DNA of 17,196 bases from Bacteroidota bacterium (GCA_015222065.1 JADFUQ010000079.1:1-17196), one strand, 5' to 3'; shown: positions 7,190-13,791, counted from the first letter of the stretch. A program made the numbers and translations. The notes: a model not told the origin generated them from the letters alone.

Positions 7190-7747
7190 ATGGATCAAAA
7201 AACGAAAACTGAAGCAGCCGGGTTCTTCAGGAAAGAGTATTCAAAACTGAAGAATTACATCAGAGGTTACATGAGTGATAAATCTGATTACGATGCTGAA
7301 GATATAATTCAGGATGTGTCCCTGAATCTTTTTTCCAGGGTAGATTTTGAAACGCCTGTAGAGAATCTGGCCGGCTATATTTACAGGGCGATCAGGAACA
7401 AAATAATTGATCTGCAGAGAAGTAAGAACAGAAAAAAACAAACACCGATGGAAGAGATTAAAGACCAAGAAATTGTAAAAAATTGGATTTCACAAATTGA
7501 TGATCACGATGATCCTGAGTTCAGGGAAATAATGCTTGAAAAAGTATTTGAAGCAATGGAAAAACTAAAACCTGAATTCCAGGGAATTATATGGGCAACG
7601 GAATTTGAAGGCAGAACATTTCAGGAACTATCAGAGGAACTCGAAACACCGGTTGGAACACTTTTATCAAGAAAACACCGGGCAATTGCAGCTCTGCAGA
7701 AGGTTTTTCAGAAGGAAAATCCAGAATTAATGAATAACTATTATTAA
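7190..7747 (+). CDS. ECF-type RNA polymerase sigma factor
   Basis: Alternative sigma factor of the two-domain (region 2 plus region 4) type. The 185 residues show region 2 at about 14-82, including DAEDIIQDVSLNLFSR (35-50) and the -10-recognition helix AGYIYRAIRNKIIDLQRSKNRKK (61-83). Region 4 is at about 115-172, with the helix-turn-helix around FQELSEELETPVGTLLSRKHRAI (144-166). There is no C-terminal extension. A small membrane protein follows after 30 bp, and a strong terminator lies beyond it, so the pair is probably one operon. No recognisable zinc-finger anti-sigma is adjacent, so the membrane protein is the obvious candidate partner or target. The inducing signal is not evident. Confidence 0.93.
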   Translation: MDQKTKTEAAGFFRKEYSKLKNYIRGYMSDKSDYDAEDIIQDVSLNLFSRVDFETPVENLAGYIYRAIRNKIIDLQRSKNRKKQTPMEEIKDQEIVKNWISQIDDHDDPEFREIMLEKVFEAMEKLKPEFQGIIWATEFEGRTFQELSEELETPVGTLLSRKHRAIAALQKVFQKENPELMNNYY

Positions 7748-7764
7748 AATAAATTTAAATCAAC

Positions 7765-7770
7765 AGGAGA
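7765..7770 (+). promoter_or_regulatory. Strong Shine-Dalgarno before the membrane protein
   Basis: AGGAGA lies seven bases before the ATG at 7778. Clear Shine-Dalgarno sequences are uncommon in Bacteroidota and this is the best one noted in the window. It fixes the start and suggests the membrane protein is translated more strongly than its neighbours. Confidence 0.55.
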
Positions 7771-7777
7771 AACAATT

Positions 7778-8203
7778 ATGGAACACAGCGTATATTACGA
7801 CAGAAAACACCGGTTCGCAAATGGACTGAGATTTGGAGGATGGATCATATTAGGTGTGGGAGCAGCAGTGCTTTTCGCATTTTTATTCGGCTACTTTGTT
7901 ATGCTTCTATGGAACTGGTTAATGCCGGCATTATTTGGACTGGCAGTGATCAATTACTGGCAGGCATTTGGTATCATTATCCTGGCAAGGTTAATTTTCG
8001 GTACATTGGGTGGGCATAAGAATCATGATAACAAACACCCAAAACCACCATTCAGCAATAAACACTTCTGGAAAAATGGTCCTGACTTCAGGAAATGGAA
8101 ACATTATGATCAGTACTGGAAAGAAGAAGGTGAAGAGGCATTCAATAAGTATGCCGAACAAAAAAGATCTGAGAAACAGGATAAGCAGGGAGAAAAAGAA
8201 TAA
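7778..8203 (+). CDS. Small two-helix membrane protein linked to the sigma factor
   Basis: Uncharacterised 141-residue protein. Two hydrophobic stretches are visible, at about residues 19-45 and 60-77. The segment LLWNWLMPALFG (43-54), followed by NYWQAFGIIILARLIFG (59-75), is a strongly patterned core. I recall similar strings in small uncharacterised membrane proteins of several phyla, but no function is known to me. The C-terminal half (80-141) is soluble and rich in His, Lys and Glu, starting with GGHKNHDNKHPK, which could bind metal or face the cytoplasm. It follows the sigma gene by 30 bp, with a strong Shine-Dalgarno, and ends 30 bp before a terminator. It may be the regulon target or a membrane-bound regulator of that sigma factor. 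Confidence 0.85.
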   Translation: MEHSVYYDRKHRFANGLRFGGWIILGVGAAVLFAFLFGYFVMLLWNWLMPALFGLAVINYWQAFGIIILARLIFGTLGGHKNHDNKHPKPPFSNKHFWKNGPDFRKWKHYDQYWKEEGEEAFNKYAEQKRSEKQDKQGEKE

Positions 8204-8233
8204 TTCCTGATTATTTTCCGGGTAATCTATGAG

Positions 8234-8259
8234 GCCTGTAACTTAACAGGCTTTTTTTT
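8234..8259 (+). terminator. Intrinsic terminator of the sigma/membrane-protein operon
   Basis: GCCTGT (8234-8239) and ACAGGC (8246-8251) form a perfect 6-bp stem with a six-base loop, followed at once by eight T residues (8252-8259). It ends only 12 bp before the DUF2062 start codon, so that gene must start transcription within or right after the terminator, or depend on read-through. Confidence 0.88.
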
Positions 8260-8271
8260 ATCTTTACGTTT

Positions 8272-8790
8272 ATGAATAACTTTCGCCAACGATTTGGTTA
8301 TTTTATCAGGCAAAAGATCCTTGATCCATTAATTTTGTTACTCAAGCAGGGAATAAATCCCCATAAGCTTGCTCTTTCAGCAACTTTTGGAATTCTTATC
8401 GGTATAATTCCTGTACTTGGCATAACCACTGTTCTCTGTGCTTTTGTTGCATATTTTTTACGGCTTAACATGGTAGCAATACAGTTGTCGAATTGGCTGG
8501 TTTATCCTTTGCAATTTCTCTTTTATATCCCTTTTTTAAAAACCGGCGAATGGATATTTGAAAAACCTGAGACACCAATCTCTGCCACCAACCTGCTTCA
8601 GTTGATAAGGAATGACTGGCTTCTTTCACTGGAAAAATTCGGACTGGCTCACCTGGCAGGTGCCGGAGCCTGGTTGATAATTTCCATTCCCCTGGGTATT
8701 GGCCTCTACTTTGTTTTAGTTCCGGTATTTGAAAAACTGATCCCCATGTCTAAAAAACTGAGGGAATTGTCTGAATTGGAAAAACCCTGA
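8272..8790 (+). CDS. DUF2062 membrane protein
   Basis: 172-residue inner-membrane protein matching the DUF2062 pattern. It has a short basic N-terminus, then NPHKLALSATFGILIGIIPVLG (about 30-51), a second hydrophobic stretch with LNMVAIQLSNWLVYPLQFLFYIPF (about 65-88), and a third helix near 131-156. DUF2062 domains occur alone or fused to glycosyltransferases, and their function is unknown. The ATG is only 12 bp past the upstream terminator. A near-match to the -7 box (TATCTTTA, last base off) at 8259-8266 would start transcription at or next to the ATG, giving a nearly leaderless message. It is convergent with the GSCFA gene. Confidence 0.88.
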   Translation: MNNFRQRFGYFIRQKILDPLILLLKQGINPHKLALSATFGILIGIIPVLGITTVLCAFVAYFLRLNMVAIQLSNWLVYPLQFLFYIPFLKTGEWIFEKPETPISATNLLQLIRNDWLLSLEKFGLAHLAGAGAWLIISIPLGIGLYFVLVPVFEKLIPMSKKLRELSELEKP

Positions 8791-8851
8791 TTAGTGTTAT
8801 GACAATTTAATTATGGAACTTATTATTAACAAAATCACAAATGACAAGCAC

Positions 8852-8879
8852 CCCCGTACAGTCATGCTTCCTTACGGGG
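8852..8879. repeat. Hairpin-forming inverted repeat
   Basis: CCCCGTA (8852-8858) pairs perfectly with TACGGGG (8873-8879) around a 14-base loop, 61 bp after the DUF2062 stop. No T-tract follows on either strand. It may act as a 3'-end structure for the converging transcripts. Confidence 0.5.
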
Positions 8880-8884
8880 CAGGC

Positions 8885-8975
8885 AAAATAATTAATTTTC
8901 AAAGGTGTTCATGAGGTCTCCGCCGGCTGGCGGATCAGTTGTTATTTGTTATTTGAGTTTTGTTATTTATTACTA
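8885..8975 (+). repeat. Dispersed intergenic element, copy A
   Basis: First of two same-orientation copies of an ~80-90 bp element. The left block (8885-8918) begins AAAATAATTAATTTT, then AAAGGTGTTCATGAGGTC, and matches copy B at 11621 with few differences. The right block starts with the 11-mer TTGTTATTTGT (8939-8949), also present in copy B at 11679. The middle differs: here it is a GC-rich hairpin, TCCGCC/GGCGGA (8919-8924 and 8929-8934), with loop GGCT. It does not resemble an insertion sequence because there is no ORF. Confidence 0.7.
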
Positions 8976-9015
8976 ATGTTTCATCTTTTATTTGTCAAGA
9001 TACTAGTTTCTGATC

Positions 9016-9113
9016 ATCGGTCTTACCGGTTTAAAGTATTCTCAACTCTCTGTATCCACTTTACTATAGGATCTGCAACAAGCTGTTTCCTTCGTTCCAT
9101 CGGTCTGACCGAT
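9016..9113. repeat. Pair of related palindromes
   Basis: ATCGGTCTGACCGAT (9099-9113) is a perfect 7-bp inverted repeat around one base. A second copy, ATCGGTCTTACCGGT (9016-9030), matches it at 13 of 15 positions. The two lie 83 bp apart just beyond the GSCFA stop codon. They could be protein-binding sites or a decaying repeat. Confidence 0.5.
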
Positions 9114-9133
9114 CTGTTACTGCTTATTCCAGG

Positions 9134-10126
9134 CTATTCGTTATATTGAAGCTGTTGTTTCTCCTTTGAAAAATCCATTTCAGGAAATGCCGATTCCACC
9201 TGCCTGATCTTTTGAAGAGTTTTTTCAACAAATGCCAAATGATCTTCCGAACCGGGGCGGAAAGGTTTATGAGCAACTGCCCTGTTAATCTCATCTACCT
9301 TCTTCAACACCTCGCGTGTTTCACCATTAAAAAACCGCTGATCGAATTTTTGCCAGATATAATTCACTGCCGTGGTATTAAGATGGAGCATGTCTTCACC
9401 ATAAAACCGGTAATCGCGCAGATCATCCATCATTATCTCATATGAAGGGAAATAATCCGTATCAGGAAATTTCTCCCTTAGCAAATGAATGGCATAAAGC
9501 AATACCGATTTACTTACCATGTTCCCTTCAGCACCATCCTTCCAATGCCGTACCGGGCTTACCGTAAATATTATTTTCAACCCGGGCAGTTGGGTTTTTA
9601 GCTTCTCAATTACCTCTCCCCATGCCTCCAAAATTTCTTCGGGGCTAAGCATCCTGCGATTAAACTCTCTTGCCGGGATCTTATGACAATTGGATACAAC
9701 CTTTCCGGTTTCTTTCCATTTGTAAACCCATGCCGTGCCGAAAGTGATAAAAAGAAATTTTGTACTCTCAAGAAAATCAGCCCCCTTTTCTATCCCGCTA
9801 TTGATTTTTTCAAGGGCTTTATTCAGATCAGGTGACGAAAATCTTGAATGATGATAAAAACTAATCCATTGGCTATCAGATTCATACATATCCTGCTTTT
9901 GAAAATTTTTCTTATTAAATAAAATATCCAGACTTTGTTTCACTGACATTGGATTATAAATAACCCCGAAAGGATTTACACAAACCGGGAATTTCTTCTC
10001 CACTAACATTGCCCCTATATTATCTGCAAAGCAAGAGCCAAGGAACATCACAGGAGTTTTGTGGTTAATCTTATATTTGAAGGGTTCAACCATAACCTCT
10101 GTGCGGAAAATATCGTTTTTTTTCAT
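9134..10126 (-). CDS. GSCFA domain-containing protein
   Basis: 330-residue protein of the GSCFA family, carrying the naming motif itself at residues 30-34 (FLGSCFADNIG). It continues with VNPFGVIYNP (50-59), FITFGTAWVY (127-136), VSPVRHWKDG (189-198) and a C-terminal DMLHLN (245-250). The Ser at the start and the Asp-x-x-His near the end are arranged like the catalytic residues of SGNH-type esterases and acyltransferases, to which this family is related, so Ser31, Asp245 and His248 are likely active-site residues. No signal peptide is seen, so it is probably cytosolic. The substrate is unknown. It starts 12 bp after the stop of the hydrolase gene and is surely co-transcribed with it. Confidence 0.92.
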   Translation of the reverse strand: MKKNDIFRTEVMVEPFKYKINHKTPVMFLGSCFADNIGAMLVEKKFPVCVNPFGVIYNPMSVKQSLDILFNKKNFQKQDMYESDSQWISFYHHSRFSSPDLNKALEKINSGIEKGADFLESTKFLFITFGTAWVYKWKETGKVVSNCHKIPAREFNRRMLSPEEILEAWGEVIEKLKTQLPGLKIIFTVSPVRHWKDGAEGNMVSKSVLLYAIHLLREKFPDTDYFPSYEIMMDDLRDYRFYGEDMLHLNTTAVNYIWQKFDQRFFNGETREVLKKVDEINRAVAHKPFRPGSEDHLAFVEKTLQKIRQVESAFPEMDFSKEKQQLQYNE

Positions 10127-10138
10127 CTTATTCTACAA

Positions 10139-10975
10139 TTAAGCCAATTCCTGTTTCTTTAACCAATCAATAATATACCCAAAAACCTCATCCTTGATTT
10201 TTTCGTTATGCAGCTCATGATACATTCCTTCCCATATTTTGAGTTCAACATTCTTTCCGGCTTTTTCAGCAAACCGGCGGCTCGCATCGGAAGATGTTAT
10301 TTTGTCGTCTCCCCCGTGCATCAATAGTACAGACCTGTCAAGTTTCCCTGCATTAGCAAGAGCCCATTCTCCCCGGGTATATACACTAATGAACATTCTT
10401 ACAGATATCCTGTCGTGCACCAACGGATCATTTTCATAAGCTTTAACAACTTCCGGATCATGAGAGATATTCCCGATATTCAGTCCCGATGGCTGTAATA
10501 GTCCGGGCAGGATCCTTTTCATTGCTTTTGCCAGAACCAGTTTTATTGAAGATGGTTTAAAAGAGAGCTGCAGCCAGGGAGATGTTACGATATACCGGGA
10601 GATATTTTTTCTTGTCAGAGCATGGTTCAAAACAATGTTACCTCCAAGGCTGTGCCCGTAAAGAATTATAGGTTTTTTAGGAAAAAACTCCAGACTCTTT
10701 TTTATCAACATGTCCACATCCTGCAATAATGATTCATAGGAAGGAATATGGCCGCGTTTGCCTTCTGACCTGCCATGCCCGCGATGATCCATGCTTGTAA
10801 CAGCATACCCCTTGTTCACAAATTTCTCAGCCCAGTGATCATAGCGCATTATATGCTCACCCATTCCATGTACCAGTACAACAGAAGCTTTTGCAGCCTC
10901 AGTATCGGGCTGCCAGGAATGTCCGAACAATTTAAGATTGTCTGAAGCATACAATTCAAATTCAATTCGTTTCAT
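10139..10975 (-). CDS. Alpha/beta hydrolase, monoglyceride-lipase-like
   Basis: 278-residue serine hydrolase of the Hydrolase_4 / monoacylglycerol lipase group. Visible features are the oxyanion-hole LVHGMGEH (34-41), SMDHRGHGRSEGKRG (61-75, the signature of lysophospholipase and monoglyceride lipase proteins), the nucleophile elbow GHSLGG with Ser109 (107-112), Asp224 in HGGDD (220-224), and His253 in GMYHELHNE (250-258). There is no signal peptide, so it is predicted to be cytosolic. It probably cleaves acyl esters of glycerol or similar lipids, though the true substrate cannot be read. It is the first gene of a two-gene unit with the GSCFA gene and is divergent from the YjbQ gene across 61 bp. 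Confidence 0.93.
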   Translation of the reverse strand: MKRIEFELYASDNLKLFGHSWQPDTEAAKASVVLVHGMGEHIMRYDHWAEKFVNKGYAVTSMDHRGHGRSEGKRGHIPSYESLLQDVDMLIKKSLEFFPKKPIILYGHSLGGNIVLNHALTRKNISRYIVTSPWLQLSFKPSSIKLVLAKAMKRILPGLLQPSGLNIGNISHDPEVVKAYENDPLVHDRISVRMFISVYTRGEWALANAGKLDRSVLLMHGGDDKITSSDASRRFAEKAGKNVELKIWEGMYHELHNEKIKDEVFGYIIDWLKKQELA

Positions 10976-10993
10976 TTTTTAATAATTATCAGG

Positions 10994-11001
10994 TAACTTT
11001 G
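10994..11001 (+). promoter_or_regulatory. -7 box for the YjbQ-family gene
   Basis: TAACTTTG exactly matches TAnnTTTG. It lies 35 bp before the ATG at 11037, giving a leader of about 30 bases. No -33 TTG at the usual spacing was seen. No matching box faces the hydrolase gene in the same 61-bp gap. Confidence 0.42.
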
Positions 11002-11036
11002 TAATTTAGATTACTAATCAACCGAAAAGTAACAAA

Positions 11037-11444
11037 ATGAGAGAAGTAATACAAATAGGAACAGACAAACAAAACGGGCTTTATGACATCACCGAAAAAG
11101 TACGTCATATTGTAAAAAACAGTAAAGTGTCTGAAGGAATAGTAAATATATATGTTCAGGGAGCAACTGCCGGTATAATGATCCAGGAAAACTGGGACCA
11201 GTCTGTTCAGAACGATATGGTAAACTTATTGAAAAAACTTATTCCTGCGGGGGTTTGGGAACATGACATGCAAGATAATAACGGAGATGCACACCTGAAA
11301 GCAGGTTTGGTGGGACCAAGCGAAGCTGTACCCTTAATAAACGGGGAGATGGGACTATCAACCTGGCAGAATATTTTTTTATGCGAATTTGACGGTCCGC
11401 GTACGAAAAGGACTATTGTTATAACTGTTATAAAAGACTCTTGA
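11037..11444 (+). CDS. YjbQ / UPF0047 family protein
   Basis: 135-residue protein of the UPF0047 (YjbQ) family, a small trimeric fold sometimes annotated as a secondary thiamine-phosphate synthase because some members show weak activity of that kind; the real role is unsettled. Conserved parts are ENWDQSVQNDMVNLL (51-65), GDAHLKAGLVGPSEAVPLINGEMGLSTWQNIFLCEFDGPR (83-122), and the metal-site histidines His76 and His86. The usual PHTTA-type motif near residue 42 is replaced by QGATA (41-45), losing one normally conserved histidine. Length and ends are normal. It has its own -7 box and is monocistronic by layout, with repeats downstream. Confidence 0.9.
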   Translation: MREVIQIGTDKQNGLYDITEKVRHIVKNSKVSEGIVNIYVQGATAGIMIQENWDQSVQNDMVNLLKKLIPAGVWEHDMQDNNGDAHLKAGLVGPSEAVPLINGEMGLSTWQNIFLCEFDGPRTKRTIVITVIKDS

Positions 11445-11499
11445 TTACATTGTTTACTTAGTGTTTGTCTATAAAGTCAAGCATTTTCGTAAATTAAAC

Positions 11500-11567
11500 A
11501 CCAAATGGTAAATAACAAATCTCAAAAAACAAATAACAAATAATATCCAAATATCAATTACCAAATG
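11500..11567. repeat. A-rich direct repeats downstream of the YjbQ gene
   Basis: AAATAACAAAT occurs at 11510-11520 and 11531-11541. It is bracketed by two copies of ACCAAATG (11500-11507 and 11560-11567). The complement of the same word appears at 11679-11689 inside copy B, giving an 11-bp inverted pair across the gap. The whole 289-bp stretch between the YjbQ gene and the TonB gene is made of this repeat material; I see no gene or clear terminator in it. Confidence 0.6.
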
Positions 11568-11620
11568 AACAAAACTACTTTGAGTATTGTAATTTGGGTC
11601 ATTGAAATTTATTTATTCAC

Positions 11621-11700
11621 AAAATAATTTATTTTAAAGGTATTCATGAGATCACTTCGTTAAGTTGTATTTTGGTGCTTGTTATTTGTGATTTTTATTA
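11621..11700 (+). repeat. Dispersed intergenic element, copy B
   Basis: Second copy of the element described at 8885, same orientation, 2.7 kb away. AAAATAATTTATTTT followed by AAAGGTATTCATGAGATC (11621-11653) aligns with copy A with a handful of changes. The 11-mer TTGTTATTTGT recurs at 11679-11689. The middle lacks the GC-rich hairpin of copy A. Like copy A, it sits between convergent genes (the YjbQ gene and the zinc-finger/TonB gene). Confidence 0.7.
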
Positions 11701-11733
11701 ATTATTTTAACTTTCGGACTTTATATACGGACC

Positions 11734-12900
11734 CTACTTAAGATGAAACTCTATTGAAACAGTCATCTTCCCGGTTATCTTTTTCCCATTCATTTCAGCA
11801 GCTATCCATCGTGGAGATGATGACACTACACGTATAGCTTCATTATTAAGAATTTCATCAATTCCTTCAACAACAGAAACCTTTACAATTTTTCCCTTCT
11901 TATTTACGAAGAACTCAATTTTCACACTACCGCCAATTCCCTTTTTTAATGCCGCTTCAGGAAACCTGACATTTTTCCTGATATAATCATCAAAATCTTC
12001 ATATCCTTCAACTTCGAATTGAGGCTGAGGCTCTGTACTGTCTCCATTATTGGCTGCTTTGGGAAAGGCCCGTTTCTCCGAGGTTAATTCGGTTGTGCTC
12101 CGTGCAACTCCTGCAACTGCAGATTTCTTCTGCTTTGTTTCTTCCGGTGCTTCAACCCCTGATATCTCATATACATGAACCTCATCTGTTAAAGCATCTT
12201 CTTTCCCTGTATCATCTCTTTCCTTGCCACTGATCTGAATTGCTGAAACCTGCCTGCTTATTTCTTCCTTTATAGCTAATTCTACCTCTTCTGCCAGAAC
12301 TTCCGGTTCTTCAATTTCTTCCTGCTTATCAATCGTAACTATTTCGCTTTTTTTAGTATCAACTCCTTTCCCTTTTCCTTTTGGCTGCTGCACAGAACTA
12401 TCAGGTTTTATTTCATCTGCTTTTTTCTTTATTGCCGGAGCAATTATTTCCTTTTCCCGACCGGGTTGAAGCTGCTTTTCAGATCTTGTTTCAGGTACTG
12501 CTTTTTCAACTTCAATATTATCAGCAATCATATTATTATCTTGCCTTAACAAGAAATGATAAATTGAAAACATCCCTACGATAATGATCACTGAGGCAGC
12601 AGCGGCAACATATTTGTACACTCTTCTTATCTTCATATCTCCCTGTGATAATTCTCGTTTCTCATTCAATAACCTGAATAACCCCTTTCTAATATCCCGA
12701 ACCGACTCTTTTTGCTCCTTATGATCAGGCATTAATTTAAATCCCTCAACCGCTTCTTTACATAAAAGACATTCTTCAAGATGCCGACTGATTATCATCA
12801 GGCTCTCCCCGGTTAACTTTCCATCATTATATAACCGGATTGCCTCCGGTGTCAGACAACCTGAAGCTAAGAATAAACTGATTTTCTTTTTCATACTCAT
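11734..12900 (-). CDS. Zinc-finger / membrane / TonB-domain protein, probable anti-sigma factor
   Basis: 388-residue protein joining two modules across the inner membrane. Residues 1-60 form a cytosolic zinc-finger anti-sigma-like domain: Cys15 in SGCLTPEAIRLY, then HLEECLLC with His40, Cys44 and Cys47. One membrane helix lies at about 96-118. A long charged Pro/Glu/Lys-rich periplasmic linker (120-295) follows. Residues 297-388 are a TonB C-terminal domain (YIRKNVRFPEAALKKGIGGS, 306-325, and the VKIEFFVNKKGKIVKVSVVEG strand pair, 326-346). TonB domains normally contact outer-membrane receptors. The sigma gene lies 231 bp upstream on the same strand, so this is probably its anti-sigma. In-frame ATGs at residues 1 and 3 are both possible starts. 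Confidence 0.88.
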   Translation of the reverse strand: MSMKKKISLFLASGCLTPEAIRLYNDGKLTGESLMIISRHLEECLLCKEAVEGFKLMPDHKEQKESVRDIRKGLFRLLNEKRELSQGDMKIRRVYKYVAAAASVIIIVGMFSIYHFLLRQDNNMIADNIEVEKAVPETRSEKQLQPGREKEIIAPAIKKKADEIKPDSSVQQPKGKGKGVDTKKSEIVTIDKQEEIEEPEVLAEEVELAIKEEISRQVSAIQISGKERDDTGKEDALTDEVHVYEISGVEAPEETKQKKSAVAGVARSTTELTSEKRAFPKAANNGDSTEPQPQFEVEGYEDFDDYIRKNVRFPEAALKKGIGGSVKIEFFVNKKGKIVKVSVVEGIDEILNNEAIRVVSSSPRWIAAEMNGKKITGKMTVSIEFHLK

Positions 12901-12942
12901 TTTGTAACTATTCAGTGTCTTATGTCTTTGAATGCCTTTAAT

Positions 12943-12970
12943 CTACAGTCTACAGTCGGCAGTCAGCAAC
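12943..12970 (+). repeat. Heptamer array upstream of the TonB gene
   Basis: Four 7-base units run in tandem: CTACAGT, CTACAGT, CGGCAGT and CAGCAAC. The CGGCAGT unit is the complement-orientation partner of the TGCCGAC array at 13141-13170, so the two arrays form an inverted pair about 170 bp apart, near either end of the intergenic region between the sigma and TonB genes. Confidence 0.6.
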
Positions 12971-13131
12971 TTGAAGACAAAACCATTTATACCTTCCAGG
13001 ATCTTAAATTATGTAATTAAGTAATTGTCCGATTTCTTTATTTCGTTTATTATAATCATCAAATATTTCTTTTATATACAGTTAAGTTTCTAAATCCAGT
13101 TGCCATTGCGTTTTAATTGTTTGATTATTAT

Positions 13132-13725
13132 TTACTTTTTTGCCGACTGCCGACTGCGAACTGCCGACTGATTATTTACCCCATTTTCAATTAAATAAAT
13201 TTGCAAGTTTCTTTTTCCGTTTTGAATATGGCTTTTAACTTTATTTAAACTGTAGCCTGTTTCGCTAGCTATCTCATCGTATGATCTTTTTTCAAAATAA
13301 AACAACTTTATACACTGTTTCTGTTCAGGGTTCAGACTTGCAATTGCCTTCCCCATTTCGTCAAGTTGTGCTTCCTCCTTAATCTTTTGATGCAAATCTT
13401 CATCAGATTCCACAAGAATTTGTTCACTTTTTCTTTTATCTATCTCAATGTAAAGGTCCTCTTTCCTATTTCTAATTCTCATCAGGCAATAGTTCCTGCT
13501 TACAGTATGAAGCCAGGAAGGGAAATTGCTAATTTCATGTTGTAGCAGCTTGTCCATAAGACTTTCCATAATTTCCATAGCAGCATCTTTAGCATCTTCT
13601 TTATTTTTAAGGTATTTCATACATACACCAAATACAAGGTGGATATACCTGTCAAATAAAGGTGCCAACACCTCCGCATCAACCAATTTTTTATACCGGT
13701 TGATAATATCCGTATCAGAAAGCAT
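13132..13725 (-). CDS. ECF-like sigma-70 family factor
   Basis: 197-residue sigma factor when started at the ATG at 13725. Region 2 spans about 18-86 (LFDRYIHLVFGVCMKYLKNK, 23-42; DAAMEIMESLMDKLL, 47-61; FPSWLHTVSRNYCLMRIRNRK, 68-88). Region 4 spans about 122-178 (SLNPEQKQCIKLFYFEKRSYDEIASETGYSLNKVKSHIQNGKRNL). The frame also runs upstream to a TTG at 13779, adding 18 basic residues. That start is disfavoured because it lies inside a palindrome and lacks family support. The last dozen residues (QSAVRSRQSAKK) are mostly encoded by a heptamer repeat array, so the natural C-terminus has been replaced or extended. It probably activates a regulon under control of the zinc-finger/TonB protein downstream. 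Confidence 0.9.
   Translation of the reverse strand: MLSDTDIINRYKKLVDAEVLAPLFDRYIHLVFGVCMKYLKNKEDAKDAAMEIMESLMDKLLQHEISNFPSWLHTVSRNYCLMRIRNRKEDLYIEIDKRKSEQILVESDEDLHQKIKEEAQLDEMGKAIASLNPEQKQCIKLFYFEKRSYDEIASETGYSLNKVKSHIQNGKRNLQIYLIENGVNNQSAVRSRQSAKK
13141..13170 (-). repeat. Heptamer array forming the end of the sigma gene
   Basis: On the plus strand: TGCCGAC, TGCCGAC, TGCGAAC, TGCCGAC, then TG. The array encodes residues Gln186 to Ala195 of the sigma factor, just before KK-stop. The inverted partner array is at 12943-12970. Confidence 0.7.
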
Positions 13726-13773
13726 ATTCGCTTTCCCAATCTCTTTTTTAATCTTCCTGTTTATGCCTTTTAA

Positions 13774-13790
13774 AAACAAAATATTTGTTT
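13774..13790. promoter_or_regulatory. Palindrome upstream of the sigma gene
   Basis: AAACAAA (13774-13780) and TTTGTTT (13784-13790) form a perfect 7-bp inverted repeat around ATA, about 50 bp upstream of the sigma ATG. Its position suits an operator, but A/T-rich palindromes arise easily by chance. Confidence 0.3.
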
Positions 13791-13791
13791 C

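Larger units (their letters stand above)
8791..9133. other. Repeat-rich region between convergent genes
   Basis: This 343-bp gap separates the converging DUF2062 and GSCFA genes. It holds a 7-bp hairpin (8852-8879), copy A of a dispersed element (8885-8975), a GC-rich hairpin inside that copy, and two related palindromes (9016 and 9099). A 67-codon open frame across 8946-9149 has no protein-like features. No gene is supported. Confidence 0.65.

Noticed and set aside
8946..9149. 67-codon plus-strand frame in the convergent gap
   Set aside because: Built from repeat sequence, overlaps the end of the GSCFA gene, hydrophobic but without conserved features.
10139..11444. Hydrolase, GSCFA and YjbQ genes considered as a transposon cargo between the two repeat copies
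   Set aside because: No transposase, no terminal inverted repeats at the block edges, and the copies look like independent insertions at gene 3' ends.
13726..13779. TTG start that would lengthen the sigma factor by 18 residues
   Set aside because: Falls inside an AAACAAA/TTTGTTT palindrome, uses a rare start codon, and the ATG at 13725 begins where the family-like sequence begins.
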